A stretch of DNA of 64,000 nt, taken from Acidobacterium sp. S8 (GTDB taxonomy: Bacteria > Acidobacteriota > Terriglobia > Terriglobales > Acidobacteriaceae). Where the stretch lies: contig NZ_LMUM01000027.1 of the NCBI RefSeq assembly GCF_009765985.1, positions 142,425 through 206,424 on the forward strand, read 5' to 3'. The notes under the pieces were generated by a model. That model ran no database searches, was not told the DNA's origin, and saw only the letters and a list, made by a program, of their open reading frames with translations. Made by a program: the position numbers and the translations under genes. Positions 27,601-36,029 of the stretch are shown here, piece by piece; position 1 is the first letter of the stretch, and each line of letters begins with the position of its first letter.

Positions 27601-28104
27601 GAGCTGGAGAAGTTGAGTAAAGTTGCGGCCATTCAGCGGAATTTCATTCACTTGTTTAGTAGAGATTACGGCGCCCAAATCCGCTCCGCGTAAGTCAAGC
27701 TGCTGCGTGCCAGCTTCGACCGTAACCACCTGAGTCTGCGTTCCGACGCTGAGAGTGAAATTCATCGTGGCTGTCTGGCCTACCGTCAGGATGAATTCAG
27801 GAATTTGCTGCGAGCCAAATCCAGAAGAACTGGCTTTCAGAGTGTATTGACCGGGAGGAATATTTAGAAAAACATATTCACCAGAACCGTTCGAGACAGA
27901 AGTACGTTCCACCGAAGTGTCCACGCTATGAAGCGTTATAGTTGAGTTCCCGATCACGGCGCCGCTCGAATCGCGCACATTTCCGCTCAAAGATGCGGTA
28001 GAAAGCTGCGCAAAAACGGTGGTGCTTAAGCAAAATAAACCGGTCAAAAATCCTGCATTTACCAGGATTTTGAGAAAACGCTGTACGTCCGCAGAACCTC
28101 GCAT
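24667..28104 (-). CDS. Oar-like TonB-dependent-receptor-type outer-membrane protein
   Basis: 1145 residues from the ATG at 28104, with GGAGA upstream; the frame extends seven codons further to a TTG. A signal peptide ends near TTVFAQ. A carboxypeptidase-regulatory-like beta-sandwich follows (about 38-120: SGNVRDSSGAVIGNSTITL). A plug-like domain has IPLNGRNFTQLLQLTPGV, and a very long beta-barrel ends in Phe (LSGKIVF). Acidobacteria have many such proteins, thought to import large substrates such as oligosaccharides, or to act in adhesion. A clear TonB box is not seen. It is divergent from the multihaem cytochrome, with a 570-base control region between them. Confidence 0.85.
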   Translation of the reverse strand: MRGSADVQRFLKILVNAGFLTGLFCLSTTVFAQLSTASLSGNVRDSSGAVIGNSTITLHSVDTSVERTSVSNGSGEYVFLNIPPGQYTLKASSSGFGSQQIPEFILTVGQTATMNFTLSVGTQTQVVTVEAGTQQLDLRGADLGAVISTKQVNEIPLNGRNFTQLLQLTPGVAPIMTGQAAGMQNSGGFGAPVTIGADYSFPAVNGQTNRSNMYLTDGLNNYGTIESTYAVPPIVDAVQEFKVVSHTDSPEFGSVLGGVVNVVTKSGTNDFHGGAWEYVRNTVFDARNYFLPSDQPKPAYHENQFGASFGGPVLIPKLYNGKNKTFFFGAYQGFRYSKVQDSNLLVPTAAQLAGDESGAPQIYNPFSTRPDPANPGSYIRDPFPGNQIPSGMIDPRMVAYAQYVYPQAGPFFNNGTANALDTTPLIQDQNEFDVRVDQNFGAKDSAWFRYSFINSEVTTSGGLPSLHNIHPIQARNWGGSYVHVFSPSLILQAQYARITVLDNSATRFTSSTSDIYSQVGFSNDFASGFAGANGGSLIPSTGISGLSNGGESISDTPKATDSHEFRGTITKIVGTHELKFGGGYTTNNFVSPLSQIGLTFDATSTANPEVGGTGDAVSSFLLNVPHGANRRNVDETTRPGGLLSVFAQDSWKATPKLSLNFGLRYDYTFIPPYGTDATIGEQGGIETGDMDFSNGTYVVQKLPPPCSVRGHAPCIPGDGTLPDHVVVDPRGKIAHNVGTNIGPRFGFAYAVDDKTVVRGAYGIVFDNWAAVTQMAQNIEGAWPDIGQQIQTHLNEPTSATPTPTVQAQDPLVASGSGLFPPATPFTNNTWFYDPHIKNPYSEQWNLGVQRQLNSSTALTINYVGSGSHRTNVGGYYNTALTPGPGDYQARAPYPYIIPTFYDRSVGFADYNALQVEFDRRYTNGFSYGVSYTYSKAMTEDDGWFGVEGSLPQNPYNPAGSRSASGFDLTHVLSINSLYEVPIGKGKRFSTGSGIVDYILGNWQINALLTGRSGQTFSPTISSDIANIGNDFVYLNRVGDPHLSNRSAAQWFNTAAYQSPAPFTFGNAGRNSLRSQPYWDLTPSVIRKFPIWEQVQFEFRAEAFNALNHTVFSAPGGDLNNPQTFGIVSSTANYARELQLSGKIVF

Positions 28105-28170
28105 AAATTTCTCCGCAAAAGTCAAGCAAGCTGGTGATTTTCAACTTCCTTACGTCCGTTCCCATTTGCC

Positions 28171-28185
28171 GGATCAATTTGATCC
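28171..28185. promoter_or_regulatory. Palindromic operator candidate
   Basis: GGATCAATTTGATCC is a perfect inverted repeat with a single central base. It touches the -10 element and covers the likely transcription start of the receptor gene. A dimeric repressor bound here would block initiation. No regulator gene lies next to it, so the protein is unknown. Confidence 0.5.
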
Positions 28186-28214
28186 TTGTACTCAACCAAA
28201 AGAATGACTGTCAA
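28185..28214 (-). promoter_or_regulatory. Candidate sigma70-type promoter of the outer-membrane receptor gene
   Basis: On the minus strand a perfect TTGACA (28214-28209) is followed after 18 bases by TACAAG (28190-28185), about 80 bases before the receptor start. The -10 matches four of six consensus bases. A 15-base palindrome overlaps the predicted transcription start. Confidence 0.55.
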
Positions 28215-28695
28215 GCGTTTATTTTTATAAGTAGAATCAAGATTTCATAACCTAAATCTGATTTTCTCGCCTAAGTGAAGATTTATCGTATGGATCGATT
28301 TGAGTAGAAGACCAGATATAAGCGCTTAAACCGACGAGTGGACGATAGTCATCAAGGAGTGCCTTTGTCAAGTTGAAAGCTATGATCCCCAATGAATTTC
28401 TGCTCGTGAGGCTGAAATGCGCTAATATTTTGGGCTGTCGAAAATAAAAGTATGAGCGTCTAAATTTTCAAAGGACGATTGCAGCCGTAGTATCTAAGCC
28501 GTTCGCAACGAGGTTGCGCTCGGGGTAGACGCCAGCAAGATGCCGATTTTCTGATTCAAGGCCGGTTGGAGATTTTTCTTGGCGCCGAAACGAGGACGAG
28601 ATACTGTGTGAAGCCGGAAAGTCACATGTGGCAACGTGACCGATTGTCAAAGTTTGTCTGCTGGCGCGGCTGGTTAACGAGGTAAGAATTTAAAG

Positions 28696-30516
28696 ATGCA
28701 GAGTCGTAGCTCTCGTCACATTGATAATGCGGCGCATATCCGCCGCATTATCGCCACCAGCGTGGTGCTACTGGCTGGTCTGTTGCTTCAATCATCACCG
28801 ACGGCGCAGGCATGGCGGGCCGAAAGATCCCGGGAGATGACATATGACCCGCAAAGCGGCGACGGCTATGTAGGCTCCGCGAGGTGTTCCTCTTGCCACA
28901 GCGAAATCTATCGTCGCTATCTGCAAAGCAGCATGGGAAAATCGATGTTGGATGTCTCATCCTCAGGTATTTCGCCGGGGTTTTTGCGAGATATTTCGCT
29001 ACCATCGCACTCCTTTAATGCGCAGATGGACCGACATTTTGCCACCTTTACTCAGGATGGAAAGCTTTTTCAGAGCGAGTACCAGCTGGCGCCTGATGGT
29101 ACAGATATCTTTCGTGATACTCACCAAATTGAATGGGTGATCGGAGCGGGAACCAATGGATTTGGAACCGTCATACGGCGCGGCGACTATCTTTTTCAGG
29201 GACCCCAGTCCTTTTACTCGAAGCCGAAGATCTGGGGACCTTCGCCCGGTTATGAGTCGATCGATTTAGGCTTCAATCGTCCCATCCAGGCAGGCTGTAT
29301 CTTCTGCCACAGCGGAAGGCCAAGACCGATAGCGAACACGAATGGAGAATTTGATAACAAGCCATTTTCTGAGCTCGCAATAGGTTGTGAAAACTGCCAC
29401 GGTCCGGGCGCCTCTCATGTTGCGGCGATGAAGAACGGAAGTAGCCAGGGGCACAAGTCATTACATATCGTAAATCCAGCCCACCTCACACCGAATCTCG
29501 CGGATAATATCTGCATGGCGTGTCACCAGACGGGTGACACGCGTGTCTTGAAGCCGGGTAAGACTTATCAGGACTTTCGCCCAGGACAGCCGCTGGACGA
29601 TACACTGTCGATCCTGATGGTTCCCCCTACGCCTATCACTCCGCCGAACGCGGATCACGTTGAGCACTATTATTCGATGACGTTGAGTAAGTGCTATCGG
29701 GAAAGCAAGGGGCGCCTCAGTTGCATTACCTGTCACGACCCGCATACCGAACCGTCACGTGAAGAAGCCCCAGCATATTTCAATAAAAAATGCCTGACTT
29801 GCCATACCGACCACAGTTGCAAATTACCGTTGAATGTCCGCCAGCAGAGCGAGCCCGCAGATAATTGCGTGGGCTGCCATATGGCGAAACGCGATATTGG
29901 AGTGATCTCGCACTCCTCTGCTACCAATCACCGTATCCTTGCGCGGCCCGACGAGCCATTCCCTGCGATTACCTTCCAACAGGCTCTTCCATCGCTGCCC
30001 GATTTGATCCATCTCGATCCTGTCCCTGGGCGGGAAGGTAATTCTCCACCTATGCTTACCCTACTTGAGGCATATGGTGAATTGGCAGCGAATCGTCCTG
30101 AGTACGTTGCACCTTACCTCAAAGTGCTTGATGAGCTAAACAGGACTCAACCTGAAAACGCTTTAGTGCAAGCTTCCTTAGGGAGAAAAGAATTGAAGGA
30201 AGGGAACTACCAGGTTGCTGCTGACCACCTAAAGCATGCCCTGCAGATTGGACCACCTCAGGCATCGACATACGCCGATCTTTCTGAAGCCCTGGCAAAG
30301 CTTAACCAGCCTGATGAGTCACTTCCGCTGCTTGAAAAGGCGATTGCGCTTGACCCGTATGATCCAGTCATTCAGAAAACTCTGGTAGTGCGGCTGATCC
30401 AATCAAAGCAATATGCCCGCGCACTGACCGCGCTCGAACAGTATCTTGAAGTTTTCCCACAGGACTCGTTTATGAGAGAGATGCGGGATCGTGCTAAGGC
30501 AAGTCAGTCACGTTGA
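28696..30516 (+). CDS. Seven-haem c-type cytochrome with C-terminal TPRs
   Basis: A 606-residue protein. An N-terminal signal anchor (about residues 17-40) directs export. Seven CxxCH haem sites follow between about residues 60 and 400: CSSCH, CIFCH, CENCH, CMACH, CITCH, CLTCH and CVGCH. The region resembles the cytochrome c554/doxx-type multihaem domain. From about residue 450 tetratricopeptide repeats run to the end. It should be a periplasmic electron carrier or reductase subunit that also binds a protein partner. A large TPR protein gene follows on the same strand. Its electron donor and acceptor cannot be told from sequence. Confidence 0.85.
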   Translation: MQSRSSRHIDNAAHIRRIIATSVVLLAGLLLQSSPTAQAWRAERSREMTYDPQSGDGYVGSARCSSCHSEIYRRYLQSSMGKSMLDVSSSGISPGFLRDISLPSHSFNAQMDRHFATFTQDGKLFQSEYQLAPDGTDIFRDTHQIEWVIGAGTNGFGTVIRRGDYLFQGPQSFYSKPKIWGPSPGYESIDLGFNRPIQAGCIFCHSGRPRPIANTNGEFDNKPFSELAIGCENCHGPGASHVAAMKNGSSQGHKSLHIVNPAHLTPNLADNICMACHQTGDTRVLKPGKTYQDFRPGQPLDDTLSILMVPPTPITPPNADHVEHYYSMTLSKCYRESKGRLSCITCHDPHTEPSREEAPAYFNKKCLTCHTDHSCKLPLNVRQQSEPADNCVGCHMAKRDIGVISHSSATNHRILARPDEPFPAITFQQALPSLPDLIHLDPVPGREGNSPPMLTLLEAYGELAANRPEYVAPYLKVLDELNRTQPENALVQASLGRKELKEGNYQVAADHLKHALQIGPPQASTYADLSEALAKLNQPDESLPLLEKAIALDPYDPVIQKTLVVRLIQSKQYARALTALEQYLEVFPQDSFMREMRDRAKASQSR

Positions 30517-30673
30517 TATGACGGAAGAACAATGACAGCTTGCTTCGTCTTTGCTTCCGGTAGTTCGAGAGCTATATAGTGAAGGCGAATCAAGAAAAAC
30601 CAGCTCCGTCATTACGCGAAAAGGTGGAGCTAGCAGAATATCCAATGCCTCTCATCATCAGGTTGAATCTGTA

Positions 30674-33247
30674 GTGCATAAGATTTCCCCAAAAAGGGTT
30701 TTGCCCTATCTAAGTGCCTTGATAGGAATATCGGGCATGTTTCCATTCGCGGTCATGGCCCAGCAAAGTCCCGGCTGCAAAGGACCTGCTGATCTGGAAG
30801 AGGCTATCGCGACGCGTCCTTCCGCAGCAGCTTACGATGCGTTGGGCGCTTACTTTGCCGGTCACCATCAACTCTCTTGTGCCATCCGTTCCTTCGAATC
30901 CGCACTACGTCTCGCACCTGATTCATGGGAAGGACACTATGACCTCGGAATTGCCCTTCTTACGAATCGCAATCTCCAGCAAGCCAGCCATGAATTGCGG
31001 ACAGCTTCCTCTCTTAAACCTGATACGCCGAAGATTCTTCTTCCATTGGGTGTGTCTTTGAGCGAAGCGGGGCAGCAGGATGAAGCGATCGAGGTATTTC
31101 GCCAGGTACTAAAGCAGGATCCGCAATCAGTTCAGGCGCTTGATGGTCTAACCAAAGCGCTGATCGCCCAGAAGCGATATACAGCAGCCATTGCTGAGTT
31201 GAAGAATGCCCCTCCGGATGAGGTGTTGCAGTTGAACCTGGCGATTGCTTATTCAAAAAACGGCAATACTGAGGATGCCCTGCAAATACTTTCGGCTATG
31301 GTCAAGGAACATCCAACCTATGCTGAGGCTCACACTAATCTTGGAATTGTATATACGCAGCAAAAGCGATTCAGTGAAGCAGCGCGGGAGTTCGAGAGGG
31401 CTTTGCAACTGGACCCTACAGACGACGCCGTGCAAATATCGTACGTTAAGTCGCTGACAGCTCTCCTGCAATATGATCGTGCAGAGCCTATCATCCGCGA
31501 GTATCTTAGGAAGCATCCAAACGATTTCGATGCCCAGTATTTCGCTGGTGTCGTAGCGCGTGGAACCGGGAATTACGCGGATGCCGAAAAAGCCTTTCGC
31601 CAGGCGGTGGAACTCAATCCCAACTATGCTGAAGCTCATTACAATCTCGGTTTTGTTCTAGTACGTTTGGGAAGACCGGCTGAAGCGCGGCCAGAGTTAG
31701 AAAAAGCATTACAACTGAATCCAGATTCGAGCGAAGCGCGCTTTCAATTAGCATCCGTGCTGCGCGCATTGGGACAACAAGATCGTGCGCATGAGGAACT
31801 CAAGACTCTTCAGCAGAAAAAAGCAGCTGATGTAAAACAGGATGTGGCTTCCGTTAGTGCCAGCCAGGCTAATCAGGATCTGCAGTCGGGTGATGCGCAG
31901 AAGGCAGTCGCACTCTATCAAGCTTCGCTAGTCAACGATCCAAAAAACGCACGCACGTACTACGACCTTGCTCTCGCGCTTGATCGTCTGTCGGATTATC
32001 CGGCGGAGCGAGAGGCTCTTGAGAAGGCGCAGACATTGGATGCAACGCTCGCACCGGTACATAATCAACTTGGCTTTCTCGATCTGCAAGCCGGTCATAC
32101 GCAGGACGCAGAGCGTCAGTTCAAGACGGCGATTTCGCTCGATCCGCAATACGCTGAAGCGCAAAATAATCTCGGTGTTCTTTTCGGGCAGCTCGGAAAA
32201 GAAGCGGATGCAGAAAAAATGTTCCGCCTGGCAACAGAAAACAATCCTCAATATGGACAGGCATTTGCCAATCTTGGACTGATCCAGGCTGGCGATGGCC
32301 GTTACGCGGATGCAGAGGCGACGTTGAGCAAAGCAATTCAACTTGAGCCGAAGAACACCGCGGCATTGAGCGTATATGGAATGGTCCTTGTCCGCCTGAA
32401 CCGTGGAACGGAAGCCTTGCCTGTCTTTCGTAAAGTCGTTGATCTTGATCCTGATTCTGCTGGGGCGCATCTGAATCTTGGAATCGCCTTGGCTGATAGG
32501 TTTGATTCGAAAGGTGCGCTCGCCGAGTTCTCCGAGGCAGTGCGCCTCGATCCAAATAGTGCAGCTGCGCACTACAACAAGGGCAGGATTCTGCTGGATA
32601 TGCAGCGCAACATCGACGCAAAACCTGAATTAGAGGCGGCGGTGCGACTTGATCCATCTACTGCTGAGGCCTGGTATTTGCTCGGGTTGATTTCCCGGCA
32701 GGCAGACCAGACCGATGAGGCTATTGGCCAGTTTGAGAAGGCAATTGTAGCAAAACCCGATTATGTCGAAGCCTTATTCATGCTCGGACAGCAACTGGCG
32801 CGCAAAGGTGACACCGCTGGCGCAGTCAAACAATGGCGGAAAGCCATTGAAATTCGTCCGCAATACAGCGAAGCCCTTTTCAACCTCGCGCGCATTCTGA
32901 GAAAGTCGAATCCCGAAGAGGCGAAGACAATCGAAGCTCGATTTGAAAATCTGCAAACGCAGGAGCATATTACAGATCGGGCTTCAACCCTCGGTAATTT
33001 CGCTTTGGCTTCTGCCGATGCGCATGACTGGCCACAAGCTATCTCACAGCTTAAAGAGGCTCTTCAAGTATGCGAAGATTGCAGCGCATTGCCCGTCTTG
33101 CATAAAGATCTCGGTTTGATTTACTGCCGGGCTGGGGATTTCAACAATGGCAAAGCGGAATTGCTTGAAGCACAGAAACTGGCACCGAAAGATGGCGATA
33201 TTGTGCAGGCGCTAAATGTATTGAAGTCTATGGAAAAATCTCAATAG
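30674..33247 (+). CDS. Large exported tetratricopeptide-repeat protein
   Basis: About 857 residues if translation starts at GTG 30674, which gives a compact signal peptide (VLPYLSALIGISGMFPFAVMA). The frame stays open upstream to 30551 (TTG), but no good ribosome binding site is seen at either. Nearly the whole mature chain is tandem TPRs of about 34 residues (for example GHYDLGIALLTNRNLQQASHELRTA and AEAHYNLGFVLVRLGRPAEARPELEKAL). It is probably a periplasmic scaffold working with the TPR-bearing cytochrome 157 bases upstream. No enzymatic domain is found. Confidence 0.8.
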   Translation: MHKISPKRVLPYLSALIGISGMFPFAVMAQQSPGCKGPADLEEAIATRPSAAAYDALGAYFAGHHQLSCAIRSFESALRLAPDSWEGHYDLGIALLTNRNLQQASHELRTASSLKPDTPKILLPLGVSLSEAGQQDEAIEVFRQVLKQDPQSVQALDGLTKALIAQKRYTAAIAELKNAPPDEVLQLNLAIAYSKNGNTEDALQILSAMVKEHPTYAEAHTNLGIVYTQQKRFSEAAREFERALQLDPTDDAVQISYVKSLTALLQYDRAEPIIREYLRKHPNDFDAQYFAGVVARGTGNYADAEKAFRQAVELNPNYAEAHYNLGFVLVRLGRPAEARPELEKALQLNPDSSEARFQLASVLRALGQQDRAHEELKTLQQKKAADVKQDVASVSASQANQDLQSGDAQKAVALYQASLVNDPKNARTYYDLALALDRLSDYPAEREALEKAQTLDATLAPVHNQLGFLDLQAGHTQDAERQFKTAISLDPQYAEAQNNLGVLFGQLGKEADAEKMFRLATENNPQYGQAFANLGLIQAGDGRYADAEATLSKAIQLEPKNTAALSVYGMVLVRLNRGTEALPVFRKVVDLDPDSAGAHLNLGIALADRFDSKGALAEFSEAVRLDPNSAAAHYNKGRILLDMQRNIDAKPELEAAVRLDPSTAEAWYLLGLISRQADQTDEAIGQFEKAIVAKPDYVEALFMLGQQLARKGDTAGAVKQWRKAIEIRPQYSEALFNLARILRKSNPEEAKTIEARFENLQTQEHITDRASTLGNFALASADAHDWPQAISQLKEALQVCEDCSALPVLHKDLGLIYCRAGDFNNGKAELLEAQKLAPKDGDIVQALNVLKSMEKSQ

Positions 33248-33278
33248 TATTCTGGCCGTTGAGGTCCAATTTACCCGA

Positions 33279-34175
33279 TCATGGCGCGGTCAACATTGCT
33301 GTCGCGGCTTGCTGGGCATCGAGCCGTGCTTTCCGTAACGTCGCGACAGGATCTAAGGTGGGGTAGAACTCCATGGCGATGAATTTGTCGTACTTCAACT
33401 GCGCGAGCTTTCGATAAATGTTAAGGTAGTCGATCTCTCCGGTGCCAGGCTCATGACGGCCAGGCACATCGGCGATATGAACAAGACCGACGAGTTCGAT
33501 ATTCCGTTCCAGTTTCTCAATGAGGTTTCCGGCGACACGCTGCTCATGGTAGAAGTCATATAAGACGCGTACGTTCGGGCTGCCTACTTCGCGGGCGATA
33601 CCGAATCCTTCGCTGACACTGGTCATGTACATAGCCGGACTTTCGATGGGATCGATAGGTTCAATAACGATCTGAATATGATTGGCTGCGGCAATCTCAG
33701 CGGCGCGCTTCAGGTCTTCGACACATGCCGCGTGCTGTTCCGCGTGGGATAGAGTGTCTATTTTGCTGGTCGATTTGAGATTGATCTGCGGGCTCTCAAA
33801 CTCTTTGGCAGTGTTGATGTGCGCGGTGATCTGGGCAAGAAACTCGCTCGTTGCCTTTGGGTCGCCAAAGCCGGCTTTGACGCCGCTCAGAAGGTCGCAC
33901 CTAAGTCGAAGTGATCGCATTTTTGCCAGGATCCGGCGTCTCTCCTCGCCCGACCAGTTATGGAATTCGCCCGTAAACTCCACCCCCTCATAGCCGGCGT
34001 CTGCAACGATTTCCATGCAGCGATCGAGGGGGGCCTGTTTCTCGAGCGTCCAAAGCATGACAGAGAAATGAAAGCCTTTAGGAGGCGATGAAGGTAGTGA
34101 CTGGCCATGACCTCTGGGAAAGAACTGCCCCAGGCAAGCTGTTGCTGCGAGCTGGTTGAACTTACGGCGATTCAT
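33279..34175 (-). CDS. Exported sugar isomerase/epimerase-like TIM-barrel protein
   Basis: A 298-residue protein with a twin-arginine type N-terminus (NRRKFNQLAATACL), so it is probably exported folded. The rest is a xylose-isomerase-like TIM barrel of the hydroxypyruvate-isomerase group: YEGVEFTGEFHNW, IVIEPIDP with a metal-ligand Glu, VRVLYDFYHEQ, LVHIADVPGRHEPGTGEIDY and FIAMEFYP. This resembles the Hyi/sugar phosphate isomerase family that binds a divalent metal. Substrate unknown. It is divergent from a Tat-exported lactonase gene, suggesting a small periplasmic sugar-processing pair. Confidence 0.8.
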   Translation of the reverse strand: MNRRKFNQLAATACLGQFFPRGHGQSLPSSPPKGFHFSVMLWTLEKQAPLDRCMEIVADAGYEGVEFTGEFHNWSGEERRRILAKMRSLRLRCDLLSGVKAGFGDPKATSEFLAQITAHINTAKEFESPQINLKSTSKIDTLSHAEQHAACVEDLKRAAEIAAANHIQIVIEPIDPIESPAMYMTSVSEGFGIAREVGSPNVRVLYDFYHEQRVAGNLIEKLERNIELVGLVHIADVPGRHEPGTGEIDYLNIYRKLAQLKYDKFIAMEFYPTLDPVATLRKARLDAQQAATAMLTAP

Positions 34176-34414
34176 TATTTGCTTATGTTACGTCCTGTCG
34201 CGACGGCAGAGGAAAAAATGGCGTGATCTCCATTCCTCGATGTTCATATATTCTGCTCGAAACATGCATGGACGATTTTTCGCTCATCGATCTCGTGGCA
34301 TCATTGATCTCGAGCTGTCTCGACCCGCCTCGCACAGGAGTAAGTCTTTGCGCAGAGTGCGCTGACAAAAGCACGCAGGGTTGTCAGACAATTGAACAGA
34401 AGAGAACCCAAACG

Positions 34415-35674
34415 ATGATTAAACAAGATCTGCAACACAAAAATGCCTTCGGTAATAAACTCTCTCGTCGCGAGTTGCTGAAGTTCTCGGCTGCTTTTGC
34501 TGCGAGCCGCGCCACACTGCAGGCGACGCGTGCGCTCGGCCTCAGTAAAGATGATCGAGTAAGGCTGGCCTATGCGGGAACATATAACAAGCCTATTGAC
34601 GGCGGTGGAGGAAACGGACGGGGTATTTATCTTTTCAAGATGGATTCAATAAGCGGAGAGTTGACATTGGTCAAACTCGCCGCGGAGGCTCGTAATCCTT
34701 CCTGGCTCTCAATTGATCCGTCGGGACGATACCTCTACGCTGTCAACGAAATTTCAGACTACGAGGGTGGAAGCGGCTCAGTGAGTGCATACGCTCTTGA
34801 TGCAATAAGTGGAGAGCTCCGCCTTCTGAACGTGGTGCGTTCTGAAGGAGCAGGTCCCGCCCATCTGAGCGTCGACGCGTCCGGGAAGTACGTCTTCGTT
34901 GCAAACTATGCTGGCGGCAGTGTAGCTGTTTTGCCGATACAAAACTCGGGAGCACTTGGCCCGGCCGCATATAGCCATCAGGATAAAGATTCTGTTGGAA
35001 GCACGATCCCTTCCGATGCTCCCGCCGGTAGCTTTGCTTTCAGCGGTCACGATAAGCCTCACGCGCATACGATCCAGGCAGCTCCGGGGAACCGTTTTGT
35101 GTTGCACACGGATCTAGGACAGGACAGAATCTATGTTCATCGCTTCGATGCTTCCACGGGCGAACTGACCCCAGCGAATACTCCCTTCGTTTCACTTGCC
35201 AATGGAGACGGACCTCGTCACTTCGTCTTTCATCAGAATGGCAAATGGCTGTACTCGCTTCAGGAAGAGGCTTCTACGGTAGTGTTCTTTCTCTTTGACC
35301 CTGTCACAGGAAGTCTTCGTTCAGAACAAACAATATCGACCCTCCCTGCCGGTTTTCGGGGCACAAGTTTTACTTCGGAGATTGTGCTTTCGATCGATGG
35401 ACGCTTTTTGTATGTAGGGAACCGGTTGCATGACACCATCGCCATATTTTCTATTCACCAGGATGGGCGGTTGAACTATATCGGAGAAACTTCAACGTTG
35501 GGTGATTATCCGCGGCATTTGAGCGTCGAGCCAGGAGGAAATTTTCTCTACGCGTGTAATCAGCGTAGTGATGACATCACGTCATTTCGGATCAACAAGG
35601 AAACTGGACAGCTGACGTTTACCGGGCAGTACACGGCCCTTGGCAGCCCAGCCTGTCTGATCTTCCTTCCATAG
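34415..35674 (+). CDS. Exported beta-propeller lactonase (6-phosphogluconolactonase-like)
   Basis: 419 residues from ATG 34415; an in-frame ATG at 34223 would add 64 residues that do not belong to the family and would bury the Tat signal. The Tat motif is LSRRELLKFSAAFA (about 17-30). A seven-bladed propeller follows, with repeated SIDPSGRYLYAVNE, SVDASGKYVFVANY and HLSVEPGGNFLYACNQ blades, plus KPHAHTIQ and GDGPRHFVFH, which contain residues conserved in YbhE/Pgl-type lactonases. Export makes a role in the pentose-phosphate pathway unlikely; hydrolysis of a sugar lactone in the periplasm is the likelier role. Confidence 0.83.
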   Translation: MIKQDLQHKNAFGNKLSRRELLKFSAAFAASRATLQATRALGLSKDDRVRLAYAGTYNKPIDGGGGNGRGIYLFKMDSISGELTLVKLAAEARNPSWLSIDPSGRYLYAVNEISDYEGGSGSVSAYALDAISGELRLLNVVRSEGAGPAHLSVDASGKYVFVANYAGGSVAVLPIQNSGALGPAAYSHQDKDSVGSTIPSDAPAGSFAFSGHDKPHAHTIQAAPGNRFVLHTDLGQDRIYVHRFDASTGELTPANTPFVSLANGDGPRHFVFHQNGKWLYSLQEEASTVVFFLFDPVTGSLRSEQTISTLPAGFRGTSFTSEIVLSIDGRFLYVGNRLHDTIAIFSIHQDGRLNYIGETSTLGDYPRHLSVEPGGNFLYACNQRSDDITSFRINKETGQLTFTGQYTALGSPACLIFLP

Positions 35675-36029
35675 CACGCAGAAAATGATCAGGTAAATCC
35701 GCCGGCACAAAAGTAGAGATTGCTTGCTCCACATGTCCGATATGGACCGCTTCAATTCCAAGTTCCCCACTTCCCGAATCTCTTCCTCTGTGTTTCGCAG
35801 AAAGGAAGAGAGCACTTAAGTCCATTGGGCGGATGGCGGAAGCTCCTACAACTTTATGAGGTGGCAATCTTCGACTTGAGCTCGAAGTATATATTTCAGT
35901 TCGGAATAGGGTTTGGCTTTAAAAAGCCGTTGCCGTACACCTTGTGCCAGCTGCCGAAAGATCAACGGATGATAAATTGCGTGATTACAATACACGATCA
36001 AGAGCAAAGGGTATTCGGATCCGGACTTC
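35675..36029. other. Intergenic region with no confident gene
   Basis: This lies between the lactonase gene and the convergent thioesterase gene. Minus-strand open frames of 77-82 codons overlap here and run into the lactonase 3' end, but none has a recognisable family or ribosome binding site. They could be a decayed gene or chance frames. No clear terminator hairpin was found. Confidence 0.4.

Larger units (their letters stand above)
28126..28695. other. Intergenic control region between receptor and cytochrome genes
   Basis: No convincing gene is found here. The left end carries the receptor promoter and palindrome. The centre (about 28215-28460) is A/T-rich. A small perfect hairpin, CGCAAC-GAG-GTTGCG, sits at 28504-28518, and GTCAC/GTGAC half-sites flank about 28620-28640. 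The cytochrome promoter should lie in the right half, but no strong match was seen. Confidence 0.5.

Noticed and set aside
28504..28518. CGCAAC-GAG-GTTGCG hairpin as a terminator
   Set aside because: The stem is only six bases, there is no T run, and no gene on either strand ends just before it.
35582..35867. Minus-strand open frames of 77-82 codons between lactonase and thioesterase genes
   Set aside because: They overlap each other and the lactonase 3' end, and have no recognisable domain or ribosome binding site.
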